Source of the DNA: Mucilaginibacter gracilis
Lineage (GTDB): Bacteria > Bacteroidota > Bacteroidia > Sphingobacteriales > Sphingobacteriaceae
NCBI RefSeq assembly: GCF_003633615.1
Contig: NZ_RBKU01000001.1
Span: forward strand, 3,720,001 to 3,784,000
Direction: 5' to 3'
DNA length: 64,000 bases
Shown here in pieces: positions 28,602-37,955 of the stretch (its first letter is position 1; the number at the start of each line of letters is the position of its first letter). The position numbers and the translations under genes are program-made. The notes under the pieces are model-generated. The model was not told the DNA's origin and did no database searches. It was given only the letters and a program-made list of their open reading frames with translations.

Positions 28602-29439
28602 TCATATTTAAGGTATCGGCTAATGTGCTACCCGCCGTATCTTCGGGTATAATGTAACCGGCTGCCGTTGGATAGATACGATTGAACAAGGTTGCACTGC
28701 CAACAGCCGTTGCCTGGTCGCGGCCATAAGCTGCGTTAATTACAAAATCAGAAACGCCCGGTACGGCTTGCACAAAATCAACCAGGTTTAATAACTTCAC
28801 CTGGCCGTCGAGTTTGGTTTGAGAGATGTACAAGCAATAGGCTTCAATTGCGGCTATAACATTGGTACGGACAAGATCAGCACCGTATAAGCCGGAGTAA
28901 TAAACATCGGCAACCAACTTTAAGCGGTCGGGAAACAAGGAAACTATTTCCATTGAAATACCCGTACCCCTTAGCTTTAAAGTGTAATCGGTAAATGCCG
29001 CCAACTCGGCATCATTAAGCGGCCCGAGTGCCGAACCGCTTAACTTTGCTACCTTAACGGACACCTGGCGGCGATTGTCTACATTGATAGTGCGCACCGA
29101 TGCGCGTGTGATGATACGCAACGTTACATCTATTACAGCGTACCGGGCAACAAAGGCAATTTCTTCAATTACCTGCGGGTTAGCCGGGTCATACTGAAAC
29201 TCCAAAATCTTTTCGTGCCACCATTCGTCGGTGCCAAACACGTTGCTATCTACAATGGTCTGTATTTCGGCCTTTAGGGCATCAACCTTGTTTTCAAACA
29301 ACCATTGGCTATAGCCGATAGATTCTTCCCACACGGCATAGTCGGAAGCGGAAAGCGGCCCGTCCAAATCGGCAAGCTCCGGCTTGGTTGCCCTTGTCCC
29401 GCGTATTACCGCAATTATATCACTTAGTGCCCTCGCCAT
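28588..29439 (-). CDS. Baseplate J-like protein
   Basis: 283 residues, the size of compact gpJ/Mu gp47 wedge proteins. The N-terminal part mentions no membrane segment; the C-terminal half with D-A-E-L-A-A-F and D-V-Y-Y-S-G-L, followed by D-F-V-Q-A-V-P-G-V-S-D, fits the J-like fold, where the last helix-strand sections pack at the wedge. Position after spike, hub and gp25-like genes agrees. Confidence 0.65.
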   Translation of the reverse strand: MARALSDIIAVIRGTRATKPELADLDGPLSASDYAVWEESIGYSQWLFENKVDALKAEIQTIVDSNVFGTDEWWHEKILEFQYDPANPQVIEEIAFVARYAVIDVTLRIITRASVRTINVDNRRQVSVKVAKLSGSALGPLNDAELAAFTDYTLKLRGTGISMEIVSLFPDRLKLVADVYYSGLYGADLVRTNVIAAIEAYCLYISQTKLDGQVKLLNLVDFVQAVPGVSDFVINAAYGRDQATAVGSATLFNRIYPTAAGYIIPEDTAGSTLADTLNMIANV

Positions 29440-29976
29440 TTATTTTATATATTTTGCAACCACATAAATTGAACTTATGGGCCTGCGCTTTCGGTAAACG
29501 CCGTCACCCTCACGGCTTCCGGCTTCATTGGTATTACCCTCAACTGTTATCACATATTTAGAGCCCCATTGGTCAACAAATCCCACATGTGCAACCCGCC
29601 TTTTATCGGGAAAGTACAAACCCCAAACATCGCCCTGCTCAGGTACTTTTTGCGGTTTGTGAATGGAGCGTTTATAGATCACGTGCCCAGGTGTAAACAG
29701 ATTAGGGCAATACCCCGAACGCGGGTTGCTTACCGAGGCCTGGCCGAAAGTCCAACACACGAAAGATGCGCACCAGGGCTCTCCCTTTCCGAGGCCGCAA
29801 TAATGTAAATAGGTTTCAACCATTACACCATCGTTGTGGCCGGTAGCTTCGCGTACACCAATTTGCGAGGTATAAGCAGCCGCTACCTTTTCACGTGTTT
29901 GGGCTAAAGCAGTGCAACCAGGGCTACAAAGAAGCAGGCCATAAGGAACGAGTAAAAACTTAAATAGATTGCGCAT
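29440..29976 (-). CDS. Secreted CHAP-domain endolysin
   Basis: 178 residues. A signal peptide (about 1-25, ending A-L-A-Q) leads into a CHAP amidase/endopeptidase with C69 in G-E-P-W-C-A-S-F, H130 in R-V-A-H-V-G and N148 in V-E-G-N-T-N as the likely triad. It would cut peptidoglycan peptides at lysis. Its own signal suggests Sec export rather than holin-dependent release. Its start lies 73 bases inside the preceding membrane protein gene. Confidence 0.85.
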   Translation of the reverse strand: MRNLFKFLLVPYGLLLCSPGCTALAQTREKVAAAYTSQIGVREATGHNDGVMVETYLHYCGLGKGEPWCASFVCWTFGQASVSNPRSGYCPNLFTPGHVIYKRSIHKPQKVPEQGDVWGLYFPDKRRVAHVGFVDQWGSKYVITVEGNTNEAGSREGDGVYRKRRPISSIYVVAKYIK

Positions 29977-30290
29977 TTTTGTAAAGGGGTTAGGGTTTTA
30001 AAATTCCGTTCAAAATGGTTTTTACTGTAGTCGGCAAACACCGGCCATATTGATTTGATGAGCCACCAGGTTACCGACTTAAATACCATAACGGCAACCA
30101 CTGCCATTACAATAGCACTTAGCACGCCGGGATCAAGCGGAGCCGCCGAGGGGTCAAAGCCGCGTAATACGGTAGGCGTGATAAGCAGTAATAGCAAGGC
30201 TACCAAAATGGATAAATACTCTCTGTGCTTATTTGCAAAGCACCCTATAGCAAACCTGGTTTGAGATAGGTATATGTTAATTTTGTTCAT
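29904..30290 (-). CDS. Holin-like membrane protein
   Basis: 128 residues with about three membrane segments (26-45, 57-80, 105-128) and a basic loop. It lies directly before the endolysin with a 73-base overlap in another frame, the usual holin position. No family is recognised, so the role is inferred from topology and context. Confidence 0.6.
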   Translation of the reverse strand: MNKINIYLSQTRFAIGCFANKHREYLSILVALLLLLITPTVLRGFDPSAAPLDPGVLSAIVMAVVAVMVFKSVTWWLIKSIWPVFADYSKNHFERNFKTLTPLQKCAIYLSFYSFLMACFFVALVALL

Positions 30291-30648
30291 TGTACTGTTT
30301 TTGTAAAGTCTTTATTTGCCCTTTCATCTGTTCAATTACCTTGCGTAATTCGCGCTCGGTTACCTGATGGTTTGCGATGATCTGTAAATACTGCTGTTCC
30401 TTAGCCTGGAGCAATGTAATTTGCTCGGCCTGGTTCTTTAATATCCCGGCTTGAAACTCCAACTGGTTGCGGAAATCGCCAACCATTTTACTGTAAGTTT
30501 CAATTTCCTTTAGTTTGGTTTCGGCATTTGCCAAACGCGTTTCCGCGTTATTTTTTCGCCTCGATGCAAGCATGGTTACCACCGAACCAAACCCAAATGA
30601 GCATACTATTGAAATAATAGTTGTTAGTGTGTATGTTTCCAGGTTCAT
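30277..30648 (-). CDS. Membrane-anchored coiled-coil protein (lysis cassette)
   Basis: 123 residues: one N-terminal membrane segment (about 7-28) and then an uninterrupted coiled coil from residue 33 to the end, rich in E, K, Q. This is Rz/i-spanin-like topology, but no outer-membrane partner gene is embedded in it. It overlaps the holin-like gene by 14 bases. Confidence 0.6.
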   Translation of the reverse strand: MNLETYTLTTIISIVCSFGFGSVVTMLASRRKNNAETRLANAETKLKEIETYSKMVGDFRNQLEFQAGILKNQAEQITLLQAKEQQYLQIIANHQVTERELRKVIEQMKGQIKTLQKQYNEQN

Positions 30649-30657
30649 ATTAAATTA

Positions 30658-30930
30658 TTAAATCGTTACAACAACAACCCCCAACAACGCCGCAAAGCGG
30701 CTAAACATCAGGGTATCATCGTCGGCCCAATCAGTTGTTGGTATGTCCATATTGCCACGGCCATACTCAATAGCAGAATCGTTTTCGTCTTTAAATTCGT
30801 AATAGCCTTTTGCCGTTTGTTCGCCTACGAAGTATTGAATTGTTAAATCAACGGCTATGGCCGTGCCCTGTACGGCTTGCGTAATGGGGTGCTTTATTTC
30901 TTTGGGCTCTATTGAAAGTGTTTTTATCAT
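30658..30930 (-). CDS. Hypothetical phage protein
   Basis: 90 residues, acidic, beta-rich. I do not recognise it. It overlaps the next upstream gene by 4 bases and lies between tail fibres and lysis genes, so it may be a fibre accessory or chaperone. Confidence 0.55.
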   Translation of the reverse strand: MIKTLSIEPKEIKHPITQAVQGTAIAVDLTIQYFVGEQTAKGYYEFKDENDSAIEYGRGNMDIPTTDWADDDTLMFSRFAALLGVVVVTI

Positions 30931-31190
30931 GCCAGCACTTGCAATAGCCTGCCTTTGGCAAGCACGGTTAATAATTCCGAATCCTTAATGGTTTCTTGCA
31001 GCAAAGCCTTATCGGTTGTGTCAAGTTCCAGTTCACCGTCTGACATTAAGGTTAAAGCCATATCAAACAGCTTTACGGGTGATTTACTGTTTGACTGCAT
31101 CAGCATTCCAGCTAATAATTTATTAAGTTGAACCTCGGTAACGTTGCCTTCCATGTCAAGCAACTGATTTTTAAAATTGAATTTTGCCAT
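30927..31190 (-). CDS. Hypothetical phage protein
   Basis: 87 residues, helical, with Leu-rich segments. Not recognised. It follows the 747-residue fibre gene by 5 bases and overlaps the following gene by ATGA. Tail-fibre assembly is a context guess only. Confidence 0.55.
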   Translation of the reverse strand: MAKFNFKNQLLDMEGNVTEVQLNKLLAGMLMQSNSKSPVKLFDMALTLMSDGELELDTTDKALLQETIKDSELLTVLAKGRLLQVLA

Positions 31191-31195
31191 TTTGT

Positions 31196-33439
31196 TTAAT
31201 TGATAATTACGTATGCTATTGTTGATGTATCTGCACTGCTTGATGAGTTAATTGTAAATGATGTACCGTTTACAATGGTATAGGATAAAGTACCTGTTGT
31301 ACCGCCTGCCGTTGCCCTGGTTAGTAAGATGATGCTTGAAGTTGCGGCAGCAGTTGTATTGATGGTTACCGTACCGCTAACCAGCGTGGCCGTGCCTATT
31401 GATGCATTGGTACCCGTAGCTATTTTTATTTTATTGCCTGCTGTAATTAGGTTTAAATTGCCGCTTACCTGTACCTTATCAGTCAGGTTATCGGTAGCAG
31501 TACCAAACAGCGAGTTGCCGCCAAAGTAGTTAGCCCCTGCTTTGGAATACAAGGCGTAATTATTAGTGCCCCCGGTTCCTGCACCCTCAATGTATACCGA
31601 AGCCGTATTAGTTACAGATGCACCATTGTTTGTACCCAACGTTACAGGCAGCACAGTTAAGCTATTTGCAAAGGCATGCGTTCCGGTAGCTGCTGTGTTA
31701 TAGCCTGTATTTGCTATTAAAGCATTGGTATAGTTATTTGCTGCTGTTAAAGTGCCTATTGTTGTTCCACCTATGTTAACGCGCACTTGCACTGAACTTG
31801 CACCCCCGAATAACCACGTACTTTGTGTGTTCGGTAAGCTGGCAGCATTAAAGCCTACAGAATAAAAATTACCAGCCGTAAAATTAGTTGCAGTTTGAAT
31901 AGGTCCACCTGGTACTGCTAATTGTCCTCCTATTAGAGTATCGCCCGAATAGTTAACCGAGAACTTTGAAGTATGCGTTCCGGCTCCATTTGCTGCGGTA
32001 TTTAAGCCTAAGTCTATCAAGAATCTATTACCACTACCAACCGAAACCTCGTAAGGCGAAACCCACAATGCCCTATAACCAGCGGTGCCAGATAGTGTAT
32101 AGCTATCCAAAATAGCGACTCCCTGATTATTTAAAGCACTACTTGTAAAAGCTCCTATAGAAGAAATGTTCGAAGCGCCATTTGCAGTTGTTAACGAATT
32201 AAAAGCAAAGCCGCCTGTTTGATTTATACCTATTCCGGTAATAGTTAAAGTCCTACCGTTTACACCTATTGTTGAAGTAGCATTTCCAGATAAAGAAAAC
32301 CCTCTATCAGTACCTGTTCCACCTTTTTCAGTAGTTAAAGTGAATGTATTGCTATTCCAGTAAGTTCTAAAACGTTCATAGTTGGTTGTCTGATCTGCTG
32401 TGTTATAATAAGCTAAACCAGTAGCTGCCGAGCCTAACGTTAAGGTATGCGTTGGCGCGGAAGTAGCTAACCCAACCCGACCGTTGGTAGAATCTAAATA
32501 CAGGTTAGCATTATTGGTTTCCGTTTTTGTAAAGCAGTCGCCAACGGCGGCAACTGTCATGTCCTTATCGGGAAAGGTGTAGGTGTGCGCGGCGGTATTA
32601 GCGTTTGTAAAAAAGCTTGTAAAGGTATTTGCAGTATTTTTAAAATTGATTTTAAAACCAGTTAGCCCGGCATATCCGTTACTTGCATCCTTATTGTTCA
32701 AATTTGCCGTTGCCTGGGCCTGTAACTTACCAATGGCGGTTAACACACTATCAGTCGCCACTGCTGGCGTTGCCGTTGCTAAACTCAAACCTGTTAATAA
32801 TGTTCCCAGTACCCGCCCGGTTGTAAAATACAAGTTTGTAGTGCCCTCGGTCAGCGCATCCGTAGTGCCCGGCGAAGCTACCAGCCGAATGTAAGCGGAG
32901 CCGCTCCACCTGTATTCAAAGTTGGTATCAATGGTTACGTAAATTTTGCCCGTTTCGCCCGTTCCGGGTAAGGCGGCATAGTTGGCATACTCTAAAACAT
33001 CGTCAACATAGCTCGGTAGCTGTGCGCTCGGAACCTTGCCTGTTCCGTCTAATCCAGCGTACCCGTTTGCTGCATTTTTATTGGCTGTGTTTTCTGCTGT
33101 AAAGCCTAATGAGGCTTGTTTACTTGCCAAAGCTGTGTACACGCCACCCGATTGCACCGGGTTAGTACTTGCACTGGTTGGCGTTGCATCGGTAACTATC
33201 GGCGGTACTTTAATAACCAGGTCGGAATCGCCCACGGCTGTGGTAGGCCACCAGTATTCAACAATGGCCCCGGCTACATATACACCAACCGTTTTGCCCG
33301 GCCTGATTGAAGCGGGAACCCCGGCTATAGCGGCTGCCAAATTTGCCCATGCTTCGTTATCGCCACCGCTATAGTACCAATCGGCAGGCCCTTTTTGTGT
33401 GCGCTTTACCGCGCCGCCTATTTCTAAGTTTGCTGACAT
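31196..33439 (-). CDS. Large tail fibre protein
   Basis: 747 residues of Gly/Ala/Thr/Asn-rich beta-structured sequence. N-terminal 1-90 probably attaches to the fibre shaft or baseplate. N-G-Y-A-G-L-(D/T)-G motifs at about 124 and 256 are typical of phage fibre repeats, as are V-G-L-A-T-S-A-P-T-H-T-L-T-L-G blocks. The C-terminus lacks a recognisable S74 peptidase chaperone. It likely forms trimers that contact the host surface. Confidence 0.75.
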   Translation of the reverse strand: MSANLEIGGAVKRTQKGPADWYYSGGDNEAWANLAAAIAGVPASIRPGKTVGVYVAGAIVEYWWPTTAVGDSDLVIKVPPIVTDATPTSASTNPVQSGGVYTALASKQASLGFTAENTANKNAANGYAGLDGTGKVPSAQLPSYVDDVLEYANYAALPGTGETGKIYVTIDTNFEYRWSGSAYIRLVASPGTTDALTEGTTNLYFTTGRVLGTLLTGLSLATATPAVATDSVLTAIGKLQAQATANLNNKDASNGYAGLTGFKINFKNTANTFTSFFTNANTAAHTYTFPDKDMTVAAVGDCFTKTETNNANLYLDSTNGRVGLATSAPTHTLTLGSAATGLAYYNTADQTTNYERFRTYWNSNTFTLTTEKGGTGTDRGFSLSGNATSTIGVNGRTLTITGIGINQTGGFAFNSLTTANGASNISSIGAFTSSALNNQGVAILDSYTLSGTAGYRALWVSPYEVSVGSGNRFLIDLGLNTAANGAGTHTSKFSVNYSGDTLIGGQLAVPGGPIQTATNFTAGNFYSVGFNAASLPNTQSTWLFGGASSVQVRVNIGGTTIGTLTAANNYTNALIANTGYNTAATGTHAFANSLTVLPVTLGTNNGASVTNTASVYIEGAGTGGTNNYALYSKAGANYFGGNSLFGTATDNLTDKVQVSGNLNLITAGNKIKIATGTNASIGTATLVSGTVTINTTAAATSSIILLTRATAGGTTGTLSYTIVNGTSFTINSSSSADTSTIAYVIIN

Positions 33440-33441
33440 GA

Positions 33442-34896
33442 TTATGCGATAGTTATATTGTGACGGTGCGAAGCTGTATAAGGGATTGACTGGCTCATTG
33501 CGTAAATGGTATAAGTTGTAACCGAATTACCGGCAGCATCATTTACAGTTATAGAACTTGCAACGTATTGCGAAGTGATGTCCAAATTCAAAGCATCCTG
33601 ATCGATCACGCTAACCAATGTTTTACCCGGTGGAAGTATCAAACAGAATTTTGTTTGCACCGTGCCCGTGTTGAGCGTGAACGTATTGCCCGAATTGCTA
33701 AATCTTGAATTGGTTAACGCCCTCGCCGTTGCGCTGTTAGTTGGGAACGCGGCCACCGCATCGTAAAATATTTTGTAATATCCCTGGTAACTTAACGAGT
33801 TACTATTTACGCTGCTGGCCGCAATGCGCCCCGTAGCATCAGGCACGCCGATGATGTTATTTTTAATAGGCCCTTGCGCGTAGGCTACGTTTGCCTGATA
33901 AACTTTAGCCGTTAAAGCCATCACCACCGCCGAATCGGTATAAGGCGAAGCGGTTGCTATTTGTGTGCCGTCTTTTTTAACGCTCATTGCGCCCTGTGCG
34001 CCGCCGTCATTTTGATTAAAGGCAACCGTTAACGGGATGTTGACCGTTTGGCCCACTTCCAACCCGGACGTACTTTGAGTTGAACTCAAAACAGCCGTTG
34101 GCGTGGTGTAGGTTGGGTGCGGTATGAGCGCGGAGCTTAACGCGCTTAGTTGTGTTTGTAAGGCAGCATCACCGTTAACGCGGTTAGTTGCTTCGTCAGC
34201 AATTGCATTAGTTCGGTTAGTTACCTCCGAAGCTATTGCAGTGGCATTATTATCAATATTGGTCTGTAGTACGGTATCGGCGGCAAGTCTTGTAGTGGCC
34301 TCTGCATTTATATTGGTTTGCAACGTGGCATCGCCGTTAGCCCGGTTGGTTGCCTCGGTAGCTATTGCAGTGGTATTGCTGTCAATATTGGCCTGTAGCG
34401 TAGCATCGGCGGCACTTCTTGTAGTTACTTCCGCATTTATATTGCTCTGCAACGCGGCATCACCGTTAACCCGGTTAGTTGCTTCGTTAGCAAGTGCAGT
34501 GAGCAGGTTGTTAACGGCATCGGCTACAACGGAATTTACCTCATCTATAGTTATGGCATCGCCGGTAATAATTACCCACTTATCCGCATCGGTGTCCGGT
34601 AAAACATTATTGTTATTAATTTGGCTTTCGTAAATTTTACCATTGTACAGCACCAAATCAAATTCGTTATAACTACCGGCCACCCATTTTTGCACACCCT
34701 TGCCTTTTGGTAGCTGCTTCCAGGTAATCAGGTCGTTTGATAATACATAAAACCAATTTTCGGCTTGTACCCAACGTACCATCCCCTGATGGTAAAAGCG
34801 CAAAGTGCTTAACGCGGCCAAGTCGGTTACAATGTATTTTGCATCCAATGGCTCGTTAGAGCGGTTGTCAAATCCGGCTACGGTTACTGCACTCAT
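33442..34896 (-). CDS. Tail fibre shaft protein with 43-residue repeats
   Basis: 484 residues. The N-terminal 120 includes V-L-Y-N-G-K-I-Y-E-S, a carbohydrate-binding/fibre module. Residues of about 135-260 carry two and a half 43-residue repeats of the type E-A-T-N-R-x-N-G-D-A followed by T-T-R-x-A-A-D, consistent with a trimeric coiled-coil shaft. The rest is beta-rich. It abuts the large fibre gene and overlaps the LysM gene by one base. Confidence 0.75.
   Translation of the reverse strand: MSAVTVAGFDNRSNEPLDAKYIVTDLAALSTLRFYHQGMVRWVQAENWFYVLSNDLITWKQLPKGKGVQKWVAGSYNEFDLVLYNGKIYESQINNNNVLPDTDADKWVIITGDAITIDEVNSVVADAVNNLLTALANEATNRVNGDAALQSNINAEVTTRSAADATLQANIDSNTTAIATEATNRANGDATLQTNINAEATTRLAADTVLQTNIDNNATAIASEVTNRTNAIADEATNRVNGDAALQTQLSALSSALIPHPTYTTPTAVLSSTQSTSGLEVGQTVNIPLTVAFNQNDGGAQGAMSVKKDGTQIATASPYTDSAVVMALTAKVYQANVAYAQGPIKNNIIGVPDATGRIAASSVNSNSLSYQGYYKIFYDAVAAFPTNSATARALTNSRFSNSGNTFTLNTGTVQTKFCLILPPGKTLVSVIDQDALNLDITSQYVASSITVNDAAGNSVTTYTIYAMSQSIPYTASHRHNITIA
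34150..34500. repeat. 129-bp tandem repeat inside the fibre gene
   Basis: About 2.5 copies of a 129-bp unit code for the 43-residue shaft repeats. DNA identity between copies is high enough for slippage or recombination to change shaft length. Confidence 0.65.
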
Positions 34897-35477
34897 TAAA
34901 TAAAATTCAAAATAAAATTATCCGCTGTGGTTAAATAGGTATCGCGTTCAAGGCAGCGCACAATGTAAGCCACCGCTACGCCGTCAATAGTTAAGTTTAC
35001 TGTTTCGGCGGTAAACGAACTGACAATGTCGTAACCGCCCGGTTCGTAAATGTGGGTAAGTGCGCCCTGATCTGCCGGGTACACGTAGTACAGCCTTTGC
35101 ATATCGGCGGTATATGTTAACGTAGCCGCCTTTTTATCTTTATAAACAACCGCAAGCTGTAAAATTCCCGCACCATTTAAACCCGCTGCACCTGGGCCGT
35201 AAAAGCATGGCAAAACATTGCTTGGCGGCGTTACCGGTATGCTGCTTGTATGGGTATTGATAACCGTGTTAGCGTATTGCGCCACGATCTGATCGTTACG
35301 ATAGGGTATCACATCAACGCCCGGCTCGCGGATGTTCAGGCTTTGGCCCGGCATCAGGTCGGCATCGTATTCAAGCGCATTATCAGCGCATATAGTTACC
35401 AGGGCTTCGGGCGTGCCGTATTCCTGCATCGCTATATCAATAATGCTTTGGCCGCTTTCGGTTGTAATTTGCTTCAT
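34896..35477 (-). CDS. LysM-containing baseplate/tail protein
   Basis: 193 residues. The first 50 resemble a LysM module (S-G-Q-S-I-I-D-I-A-M-Q-E-Y-G-T ... L-M-P-G-Q-S-L-N-I), as in Mu-like tail protein X and baseplate adaptors. The remaining part is beta-rich and unrecognised. It overlaps the gene before it by ATGA. Confidence 0.7.
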   Translation of the reverse strand: MKQITTESGQSIIDIAMQEYGTPEALVTICADNALEYDADLMPGQSLNIREPGVDVIPYRNDQIVAQYANTVINTHTSSIPVTPPSNVLPCFYGPGAAGLNGAGILQLAVVYKDKKAATLTYTADMQRLYYVYPADQGALTHIYEPGGYDIVSSFTAETVNLTIDGVAVAYIVRCLERDTYLTTADNFILNFI

Positions 35478-35968
35478 TTAGTAAACAACTTTTTAGCCAG
35501 GGCAAACAGGTTGCCGTAACGGAAGTAAAGGAAAATGCCACCCCCAACCAGTATGGGTATAAGTATCCAAAAGGGAAAACCGCCTTTCTTTTCAACCTTA
35601 ATATTTTCAACCTTTTTAACTTCCCGCTTTTTTACATTGGTATTGGCCGTATTAATGTCATCGGTTTTAACCTGGGCCTGTGCCTTGTTGTAAATTGCCT
35701 TAGTAACCTTTTTTACCCTGGGCTTTGGCTCGGTTTGGCCCTGCGCTTTTTGCTCCGGGGTAATGGCCGGGTATTCAAATTCTACGGTTGTTATTTCGGC
35801 ATTGGTGTTAGTGGAATTAACATCGCTTAAACTGCGCTTAAACGCCGTTTTTGTAGAATCAGAATTAAGCGTATCGCTTGTTTTCGATTCTGTTTTTTTA
35901 ACCGTGCGGCATGCAGCCAGGGCAAAGGTTAAAACTAATAAAAGGGTGTACCGTGCTTTAAACATCAA
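35474..35968 (-). CDS. Candidate unimolecular spanin
   Basis: 164 residues. An N-terminal lipoprotein signal with lipobox L-A-A-C (C20) is followed by a Lys/Thr-rich region of about 105 residues and one C-terminal membrane segment (about 131-149) with a short basic tail. This is the layout of phage T1-type u-spanins, which tie the outer membrane by lipid and the inner membrane by a transmembrane helix to fuse the two at lysis. It lies among baseplate genes, not in the lysis cassette. A tail-associated lipoprotein is the alternative. Confidence 0.55.
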   Translation of the reverse strand: MMFKARYTLLLVLTFALAACRTVKKTESKTSDTLNSDSTKTAFKRSLSDVNSTNTNAEITTVEFEYPAITPEQKAQGQTEPKPRVKKVTKAIYNKAQAQVKTDDINTANTNVKKREVKKVENIKVEKKGGFPFWILIPILVGGGIFLYFRYGNLFALAKKLFTK

Positions 35969-36242
35969 AATCTATCGTTTTATCGGGGTTAATAGTTACC
36001 TGCGGAGATTTGAACCCCGCAAGCTCTAACTGTAGTACTATCTTGTTTCGCAAAGCCGCCATTTTGGCGAACGATGCGTTTTTATAATCAATTGCGCCAA
36101 CGCCCGAAAGGCCGTAAAGCCTTAATGATCCGGGCCGGGCCATCATCAAAAGCCTCACATGCTTTTGCTCAGACCGGCCTTTGGCAAAGTCGCCGTTTGT
36201 AATCAGCAGGTCGCCGGTATTTGTACACAGGTAATCCCTCAT
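35958..36242 (-). CDS. gp25/gpW-like baseplate protein
   Basis: 94 residues. Small size, the N-terminal D-L-L-I-T-N-G-D-F pattern, and location between spike and J-like genes fit the Mu gp46/T4 gp25 wedge family. It overlaps the neighbours by 11 and 4 bases, so translation is coupled. Confidence 0.65.
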   Translation of the reverse strand: MRDYLCTNTGDLLITNGDFAKGRSEQKHVRLLMMARPGSLRLYGLSGVGAIDYKNASFAKMAALRNKIVLQLELAGFKSPQVTINPDKTIDFDV

Positions 36243-36457
36243 TGCAGGCTACCGTTAAAGGTGCCCACTACGGCGTTCGACCCGGCAGTAAGGCCGTTTA
36301 TATATTTAATTTGCGCTCCTTTTACATACCGCTCTATACTATCTGCAAGGTCGTTTACATACTGTTCTTTGCTATCATTCTCATTGCCGGTACTGGTTTC
36401 GGTTTTATCCAGTAAGGCCGTTAAATCGCTTTTCAACCTGTCTTTATCTAAACTCAT
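36239..36457 (-). CDS. Hypothetical baseplate-region protein
   Basis: 72 residues, helical N-terminus and a Gly/Asn tail (V-V-G-T-F-N-G). Not recognised. It overlaps both neighbours by ATGA inside the baseplate operon. Confidence 0.6.
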   Translation of the reverse strand: MSLDKDRLKSDLTALLDKTETSTGNENDSKEQYVNDLADSIERYVKGAQIKYINGLTAGSNAVVGTFNGSLQ

Positions 36458-36924
36458 AGCAATAAATTATTAATGCGCTGCTTTAATGCTGTTATGCCTG
36501 GCACATCTTTAGGGGCATAAATTTTAAGCATCTGGTCTACCATCTCATTTAAAATCCTATTCAGGGTTTCATCGCCCTTGCTTATTAATGTGCCGCTTGT
36601 GTTTAACTCAAATTTGGTGGTATCAACCACTATTAATACTTTTTCAACCTCGCTACAGGCCATTAAATAGGCCTCGGCTTCGTCGTTTTCAATCATGCAA
36701 ACCAACACTACCGAATCAATGGCCGGTATGGTTACCATCCGATTACCGTTAAATTCCGTAGCGTTTAAACGCACGTTAAACAGTTCGGGCCTGTCAACCC
36801 TTTCAACAGTGCAGGTATAGCTATCGGTATCTACCTCGGTAACCGTGCCGGTTGTAACCTGGGCGGGTAAGCGTGATACATGCTTTTGTAAAAGCTTTAA
36901 TAAAAGATCTTCTATAGCCGCCAT
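36454..36924 (-). CDS. Baseplate spike protein (Mu gp45-like)
   Basis: 156 residues. T-G-T-V-T-E-V-D-T-D-S-Y-T-C-T-V and the following strands look like the OB-fold of phage spike proteins (gpV/gp45). A beta-helical tip is short. It probably forms the membrane-piercing trimer. It follows the hub gene directly. Confidence 0.65.
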   Translation of the reverse strand: MAAIEDLLLKLLQKHVSRLPAQVTTGTVTEVDTDSYTCTVERVDRPELFNVRLNATEFNGNRMVTIPAIDSVVLVCMIENDEAEAYLMACSEVEKVLIVVDTTKFELNTSGTLISKGDETLNRILNEMVDQMLKIYAPKDVPGITALKQRINNLLL

Positions 36925-37955
36925 TATATTTTAAAACTGATGGTGTTATCGCGTGATATGCCGTTTTCGTCGTATTTCTTCACAACTTTTTCAATCAGGT
37001 ATTTACCGTCACGTTCCAGATAGTCAAAATCAATAATGTTTAAACTATCCCCCGCCTTTGTCCTGGGTATTCCGTACCCGGTAATTGAACCTTTATAGCC
37101 GTCGAAGTTCAGGCTGCTAAAAACCTTATCGGCAAACTGCTTTACCTGGGCATCACTTGTACCCACCGGGAAACTCATTTTATGTACCGATGTATCTTCA
37201 AGCTTTGGCCCAACACTGTATTTAAACTTTTTGCCATCGGCCCGGTTAGCAACTGCCTCTACCCGTACATTAGTGCTATCCTTGTGCTCAAAAACAAGGT
37301 TGTTACTGCCGGGGCGGGTATTTGCACGGTAAATGCGCCTGCCGTTTTTAAATTCATCACACAGGTAATAAGTGTGCTCGTCGCCAAATCCGCGCACATC
37401 GTAGGCAAATTGGGTGTGCAAAACACCATCCTTAATAAAGCTGTAAAAGCCGTAACACTCGTTCAGTTGCTTTAAGGCCTGGTAACTTGTTACTTTAGTA
37501 AGTATCGTTTTACCCAAATTAACATCGGGGCATTGAATTTGATAACCTGGTGCTATATCGTTTAAGAGCTGTTTAAGGGTTACCGATTTATAGCTTTTGC
37601 TAACCTCGTTTTTACGTAAAGGGTAAAATTCATCGTCAAACTTTAGCACTACCGGTGCCGTGCCGCCTATCTCTTTAAGGTAGCCGGTAAACTCTAACGG
37701 CACATCATCGTTATACCCAAAATACACCTGGGCCTTATCGCCGGGTGTAAGTAAATTAAGCAGGTTTTTACCTTGCAGGTTAATAAGATTACGGGGTATC
37801 ACAATAGTACACGTGTCGCCCATTTCCTTTACGCTCTCGCTCACCTCGATGGATTGTATAGCCCCGGTGGTTGTTGTACCAAAGTCTATCATTGTACCAT
37901 CATGTTTAGTAAGCACCAAACGCGAATGCATGCGGTAGTAGCCGTTATTTGCCAT
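36924..37955 (-). CDS. Baseplate hub protein (late control D/Mu gp44-like)
   Basis: 343 residues with the order of gpD-type hubs: N-terminal barrel with P-G-D-K-A-Q-V-Y-F-G-Y, middle domain with S-V-T-L-K-Q-L-L-N-D-I-A-P-G-Y, and a C-terminal domain ending in L-I-E-K-V-V-K-K-Y. It would link tube end and spike. It overlaps the upstream gene by 11 bases. Confidence 0.75.
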   Translation of the reverse strand: MANNGYYRMHSRLVLTKHDGTMIDFGTTTTGAIQSIEVSESVKEMGDTCTIVIPRNLINLQGKNLLNLLTPGDKAQVYFGYNDDVPLEFTGYLKEIGGTAPVVLKFDDEFYPLRKNEVSKSYKSVTLKQLLNDIAPGYQIQCPDVNLGKTILTKVTSYQALKQLNECYGFYSFIKDGVLHTQFAYDVRGFGDEHTYYLCDEFKNGRRIYRANTRPGSNNLVFEHKDSTNVRVEAVANRADGKKFKYSVGPKLEDTSVHKMSFPVGTSDAQVKQFADKVFSSLNFDGYKGSITGYGIPRTKAGDSLNIIDFDYLERDGKYLIEKVVKKYDENGISRDNTISFKI

